Source of the DNA: Actinokineospora xionganensis
GTDB taxonomy: Bacteria > Actinomycetota > Actinomycetes > Mycobacteriales > Pseudonocardiaceae
NCBI RefSeq assembly: GCF_014323725.1
Contig: NZ_JABVED010000009.1
Location: forward strand, 212,951-276,950
Length of the DNA stretch: 64,000 nt
Direction of reading: 5' to 3'
Below, in pieces: positions 61,301 to 64,000 of this stretch. Both the position numbers and the translations under genes were made by a program. Each line of letters starts with the position of its first letter. Position 1 is the first letter of the stretch. Under the pieces are notes generated by a model. It was not told the origin of the DNA, did not search any database, and worked only from the letters and a program-made list of their open reading frames with translations.

Positions 61301-64000
61301 CCCGCGGTGCCGAACACTCCGGCAGCCGAAGAGAACAGCACGAACGCGCTCAGCTCGCCTGCCAGACCGTGCAGGTTGAGCACAGCGTCCACTTTGGACT
61401 TGAAGACGGTGTCGATCCGCTCGGGCGTGAGCGACTCCACCAAGCCGTCGTCGAGCGCGCCTGCCACGTGCACGACCGCGGTGACCGGGTGCGCGGCGAG
61501 CAGCCGCTCGACCCCGGCCCGCTCACCCAGGTCGACCGTGACGATGGTGGCCTCGGCGCCCAGCCGCGACAGCCCGGCCACCAGATCAGCCGCGCCGGGA
61601 GCGTCCGCACCGCGGCGACTCGCCAGCACCAGCCGCCGCACACCGTGCGCGCCCGCGAGGTGTCGGGCGACCAGCCCGCCCAGGGTGCCGGTGCCGCCGG
61701 TCACCAGCACGACGTCGTCCTGGTTCCACACCACACCGTCCACGGCGGCGGGCGCCCGCACGAGCCGCTGCGCGAACACCGCACCGTCGCGGACCAGGAC
61801 CTGCGGCTCATCGGACCCGGAAACGGTGACCAGCAGGGTGAGATCGGCCCTGTCGTCGGCGTCCACCAACTGCAAGCGTCCCGGGTGCTCGGCCTGAGCC
61901 GACCGCACCAGTCCCCACGCGGCGGCGTTGGCCACATCGTCCGGGCAGTCGCCCGCCGCGCCGCTGGTGACGAACACCAGCCGCGAGCCCGCGAACCGCG
62001 CGTCGCCCAGCCACGCCTGGACCATGCCGAGAACGTGTCCCGTCGCCGCCCGGGCGGCGACCGCCAGGTCCGGCTCCGGCCGGGCCGCGACCCGCACGAA
62101 CACCAGATCGGGAACCGGGGCTCCGGCGTCCACGGCCTTGAAGAGATCGCCCAACTCCGCGAACGAGTCCGCGCCGGACCAGGCGTCCGCGCCGACCACC
62201 ACCGGCGGCCCGGCGGACGGGAGCGCCTGCGGCAGCGGGACCTCGGTCCACACCGGCCGGTACAGGTGATCACGGGTGGAGGCGGCGGGCGCGGTCATGG
62301 TGCGCACGAGCAACGAGTCGACGGTCATCACCGGGCGCCCGACGGCATCGGTGACCAGGACCGCGAACGTGTCCGCGCCGTTCGGCGTGATCCGCACCCG
62401 CAGCGTCGACGCGCCGGTCGCGTGCAGGGCGACGCCGGCCCAGGAGAACGGCAGCTTCGGGGTGTCGAGGTCGGCGACGGCCGCCACGGAATGCACCGCC
62501 GCGTCGAACAGCGCGGGGTGCAGACCGAATCCGGTGGTCGCGAGGTCGGCGCTCGGCTCGATCTCGGCGAACACCTCCGCGCCCTTGCGCCAGGCCGCCC
62601 GCACGCCACGGAAAGCGGTCCCGTACTCCAGGCCGCTCTCGGTCAGCCGGTCGTACAGGTCGGTGATGTCGACGTGGTCGGCCCCGGGCGGCGGCCACTC
62701 GGTCAGCTCCTCCAGCGGTCCCGCGACCGCGGGGGCGACCGTGCCGGTCGCGTGCGCGACCCACTCGCCGCCCTTGTCGGTCCGCGCGTGCACCGCGAGG
62801 GAACGGCGGCCCGACTCGTCCGGCCCGCCGACGGTCACCTGGACCTGGACCGCGCCGGAGTCGGCCAGGACCAGCGGCGCGACCAGCGTGAGGTCCTCCA
62901 CCACCGGGCACCCGGTCTCGTCGCCCGCCCGGATGGCCCAGTCGACGATCGCCGTGCCGGGCACCAGAACCGTGCCGCGCAGGGCGTGGTCGGCCAGCCA
63001 CGGGTGCGTCGAAGTGGACAGCCTGGCGGTGAAGACGAACCCGTCCGTCTCGACCAGGGGGACGGCGGCACCCAACATCGCGTGGTCCGCGGAGTCGAGC
63101 CCGGCCGACGAGACGTCGGCGGCGGCGGCGGCGGCGGTGTCGAACCAGTACCGCTGGTGCTGGAACGCGTAGGTGGGCAAGTCGACATTGGTTCGGCCCG
63201 CGTGCCCTTGGCCTTCGAACACCGAACGCCAGTCGACGTCGACACCGTGCGCGTGGGCTTCGGCCAGCGACCGCGGGAACCGGTCGCCCTCGTCGCGGCG
63301 CAGCGAACCCAGTGCCGCGGCGTCCACCCCTGCCTCGTCGGCAAGGCCCTGCAATCCCAGCGTCAGCACCGGATGCGGACTCGACTCGATGAACACCCGA
63401 TACCCGTCGGCGAGCAACGCCTTGACCGCACCGGCGAAATCGACCGGCTGCCGGGCGTTGTCGAACCAGTACTCGGCCGTCAGCTCCGACAGGTCCATCG
63501 GGCTCGCGGTGACCGTCGAGTAGAACGGCACCTCGCCCGCCCGGGGCGACAGCGTTCCCAATCGCGCCAACAGCCGCTCCCGCAAGGGGTCCACCTGGGC
63601 GCAGTGGGTCGCCACGGTGGACGGCACGATCCGCGCGCGCACGCCGTCCGCCTCGCACGCCGCGACGAACTCGGCCAGCGCGGCGCTCTCGCCGGACACC
63701 GTGGTCGCCTGGGGTCCGTTGATCCCCGCGACGGACAACGCGTCACCCCACTGGGCCAACCGCGACCGCACCTCGGCCACGGACAGCACCACCGAGGCCA
63801 CCGCGCCGTTGCCGACCAGGGCTTCGGCGAACAGGCCGCTGCGAATCGCCACGACCCGGGCCGCCTCGTCCAACGACAGTCCACCCGCGACACACGCGGC
63901 GGCGACCTCACCCTGCGAGTGCCCCACCACCGCCGCGGGCTCCACACCATAGGAACGCCACAACGCCGCCAACGACACCATCACCGTGAACAACGCGGGC
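55324..64000 (-). CDS. Type I modular PKS, incomplete: ...AT-DH-KR-ACP / KS-AT-DH-KR-ACP
   Basis: At least 2891 residues are visible; the N-terminus lies beyond the right edge. First visible module: AT (GHSQGE at 63907-63925, VATH at the specificity site), DH ([11 protein letters not shown] at 62965-62998), KR (GGTGTLGG at 61680-61702, LDD, NYAAAN) and ACP (about 60790). Second module: KS (Cys in DTACSSS at about 60075), AT (GHSQGE about 58735, VANH), DH with [11 protein letters not shown], where the conserved Gly is Glu (about 57800), KR (GAGGGIGRL about 56555, LDD, NYAAAN) and ACP (about 55670). A C-terminal docking region ends [16 protein letters not shown]. Both modules should give double bonds if the DH domains work. 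No ER domain is present. Confidence 0.93.
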   Translation of the reverse strand, partial: PALFTVMVSLAALWRSYGVEPAAVVGHSQGEVAAACVAGGLSLDEAARVVAIRSGLFAEALVGNGAVASVVLSVAEVRSRLAQWGDALSVAGINGPQATTVSGESAALAEFVAACEADGVRARIVPSTVATHCAQVDPLRERLLARLGTLSPRAGEVPFYSTVTASPMDLSELTAEYWFDNARQPVDFAGAVKALLADGYRVFIESSPHPVLTLGLQGLADEAGVDAAALGSLRRDEGDRFPRSLAEAHAHGVDVDWRSVFEGQGHAGRTNVDLPTYAFQHQRYWFDTAAAAAADVSSAGLDSADHAMLGAAVPLVETDGFVFTARLSTSTHPWLADHALRGTVLVPGTAIVDWAIRAGDETGCPVVEDLTLVAPLVLADSGAVQVQVTVGGPDESGRRSLAVHARTDKGGEWVAHATGTVAPAVAGPLEELTEWPPPGADHVDITDLYDRLTESGLEYGTAFRGVRAAWRKGAEVFAEIEPSADLATTGFGLHPALFDAAVHSVAAVADLDTPKLPFSWAGVALHATGASTLRVRITPNGADTFAVLVTDAVGRPVMTVDSLLVRTMTAPAASTRDHLYRPVWTEVPLPQALPSAGPPVVVGADAWSGADSFAELGDLFKAVDAGAPVPDLVFVRVAARPEPDLAVAARAATGHVLGMVQAWLGDARFAGSRLVFVTSGAAGDCPDDVANAAAWGLVRSAQAEHPGRLQLVDADDRADLTLLVTVSGSDEPQVLVRDGAVFAQRLVRAPAAVDGVVWNQDDVVLVTGGTGTLGGLVARHLAGAHGVRRLVLASRRGADAPGAADLVAGLSRLGAEATIVTVDLGERAGVERLLAAHPVTAVVHVAGALDDGLVESLTPERIDTVFKSKVDAVLNLHGLAGELSAFVLFSSAAGVFGTAGQGNYAAANAFLDAFAAGRRAAGLPVTSVAWGLWAQDSELTGGLSEQDRRRIGATGVLPLSTAQGMDLFDSATALGDPVSVAVRLDPTALRARARTGTLPAQLRGLVRSTTRRAASGRADEHALVARIAPLPAPQRAQVVLSVVLAEVASVLGHRSGDTVKAGRDFKELGFDSLMAVELRNRLSSVTGLRLQAGLVFDHPNPRALAEFLVAELVPTSTSVAVREPDAPTQWAGEAEPIAIVSMSCRYPGDVDSPEDLWRLLAEGRDAITGFPDDRGWDLANLFDDDPERPGRTYVREGGFMSGAAEFDPAFFGISPREAAATDPQQRVFLETAWELFERAGIDPVSLRGSQTGVFAGVMASGYGMGQMTTAASSAEYGGYLANGSAISVASGRISYTFGLEGPALTVDTACSSSLVAVHLAVQSLRRGECPLALAGGVTVMSRPAFFLEYSKLRGLARDGRAKSFSADADGTNGSEGAGMVLLERLSDARRNGHPVLAVIRGSAVNQDGASNGLTAPNGPSQQRVIRAALRDAGLSVSDVDAVEAHGTGTRLGDPIEAQAVLATYGQERERPLWLGSLKSNIGHTQAAAGIGGLIKMVLAMRNGVLPKTLHVAEPTPQVDWSAGAVRLLTEQVPWPEVDRPRRTAVSSFGVSGTNAHVVLEQADEPEPPVTAASPAVVPWPVSAHDESALRGQADRLLAFAAESEESACPVDIGWSLATTRKALEHRAVVLGSDRDALDTGLRALAAGLPASEVVRGRLVEGGVVFVFPGQGSQWVEMAAGLIESSPVFAARVQECVAAFEPHLDFSLMDVLCARPGARSLDAIEVVQPALFTVMVSLAALWRSYGVEPAAVVGHSQGEVAAACVAGGLSLADAAQVVAVRSGLFAADLVGSGAMASVVLPVDEVRTRLAQWGDALLVAGVNGPRSTTVSGDIGALTEFVAACESDGVRARVVPATVANHSAHIDPLRERLLARLSSLSPRAGDVPFYSTVTASRTDLTELTAEYWFDNARQPVDFVGAVRALLADGYRIFIESSPHPVLTLGLQGLIEEAGVDAAVLGSLRRDEGDRFPRSLAEAHAHGVDVDWRAVFGGEGRRIDLPTYAFQRRRFWLENEDAPAADAAGLGLTAPGHPLLGGAVALPESGGFLFTAKLSPRTHPWLADHAVHEVALLPGTGFVELALRAGDEVGCDVLEELTVQAPLTFPLAGGVRVQVVVGPEESARRKVSVYSLSDDAPDDAEWTCHAVGSLKSGAPADAVAMPEWPPPGATEVDVTAFYDSLADSGFQYGPTFQGVNRAWRRDTATFAEVALPEGADPNGYGLHPALFDAALHAAVLGAAGVGPMTPKLPFSWTDVRLHAVGASALRVRVVEAGADTFAVDLCGPDGAPVASVGSIVARPIAAEQLSLAGDPVAESLFTVAWTPLATPPPVDLVFVEDLDDAPQSARVVAVKLSIEDTGWATGARTHTYRVLDLLQRWLADERFAGARLVILTRGAQGDPAQAAVWGLVRSAQAEHPDRFVLVDLDAGATDSLVAAAVATGEPQVAIRGGEVHAPRLRRQPGAGAVRAPALDPEKTVLITGAGGGIGRLVARHLVTTQGVRHLLLLSRRGAAAPGAAELADELAEAGASVTVAACDVADRGALAEVLGRLDRPLTAVFHAAGTLDDGLVESLTPERVEAVFKSKVDGAVHLHELTRGADLAAFVLFSSAAGTLGAPGQGNYAAANMFLDALATHRRAAGLPATSLAWGYWALAGDMVAHLDGDTGWHRRMARGGLLPLSAELGLALLDAAMARDEAVLVPIRLDLATVSSSLLRGMTRRRPAAAATAGVVSLVEQLAAMPATRRDQVLADLVHTHVAVVLGHESGGSVDQARPFKDLGFDSLTAVELRNRLTTATGLRLPATLVFDHPTPADLVNFLRAEMTAGEPSAAQALLAELDRVDEAIDRLAAADLGRSELLARVRGLLAKHTGGGDGRDVIDDATDDEMFALIDSEIGAG
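58038..58819 (-). repeat. Module repeat, downstream copy (AT region)
   Basis: This segment, coding for the start of the second-module AT to the end of the KS-AT-proximal block, is collinear with 63219-64000 at a fixed offset of 5181 bases with no insertion or deletion seen. In the last 100 bases about five positions differ. It reflects module duplication or gene conversion within the PKS gene. Confidence 0.8.
63219..64000 (-). repeat. Module repeat, upstream copy (AT region)
   Basis: This is the partner of 58038-58819, at an offset of 5181 bases. The repeat continues to, and probably past, the window edge, so its true length is unknown. Confidence 0.8.

Overview
The window is a GC-rich actinobacterial chromosome segment. 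Three things point to the Pseudonocardiales, as an inference: MurA carries Asp at position 117 in place of the usual catalytic Cys, the neighbourhood atp-DUF2550-pduO-murA has the mycobacterial-type order, and large modular PKS genes with GTG/TTG starts are present. No rRNA, CRISPR array, integrase or insertion sequence was seen. There is one tRNA, tRNA-Arg(ACG).

Bases 1-12,000 are mostly housekeeping and catabolic genes. In order they are an ectoine-type ABC importer (ehuBCD and a cut-off ehuA), a B12-dependent ethylmalonyl-CoA mutase (meaA), a secreted trypsin-like protease, the tRNA, two small membrane proteins, a gamma-glutamyltransferase, a sulfite-oxidase-family enzyme and murA. Several gene ends are closed by strong hairpins. 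One is a 51-bp perfect inverted repeat that exactly fills the gap between two convergent stop codons.

Bases 12,000-27,400 hold the cobalamin adenosyltransferase that would feed MeaA, a remnant of an SRPBCC gene, a NarL-type two-component system with a secreted protein beside it, RNase Z, and the F1Fo ATP synthase. The atp operon is split. atpI-B-E-F-H-A-G-D ends at a perfect terminator, and atpC lies 2 kb further on beyond an oppositely oriented ECF sigma factor and its partner membrane protein.

Bases 27,500 to the window end are one biosynthetic gene cluster that continues past the right edge. A modular PKS (at least two KR/DH modules visible), a second one-module PKS and a PKS-NRPS hybrid would build a reduced or unsaturated, probably methyl-branched chain. 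The NRPS module has a serine-type A-domain code and an embedded methyltransferase, so N-methylserine is the likely terminal residue. The line ends in an unusual condensation domain that lacks the HH of its active-site motif and has no thioesterase after it. Tailoring and support genes are three GT1-type glycosyltransferases, a Rieske oxygenase, two membrane acyltransferases, a 3-hydroxyacyl-CoA dehydrogenase, a type II thioesterase, an SRPBCC protein, an MFS exporter and an ArnT-like membrane glycosyltransferase. A 24-25-bp element occurs three times upstream of cluster genes, each time pointing at the gene, and is a candidate pathway-specific control site. The product is inferred to be a glycosylated, possibly acylated polyketide-(N-methyl)serine compound; I could not identify it with a known molecule.
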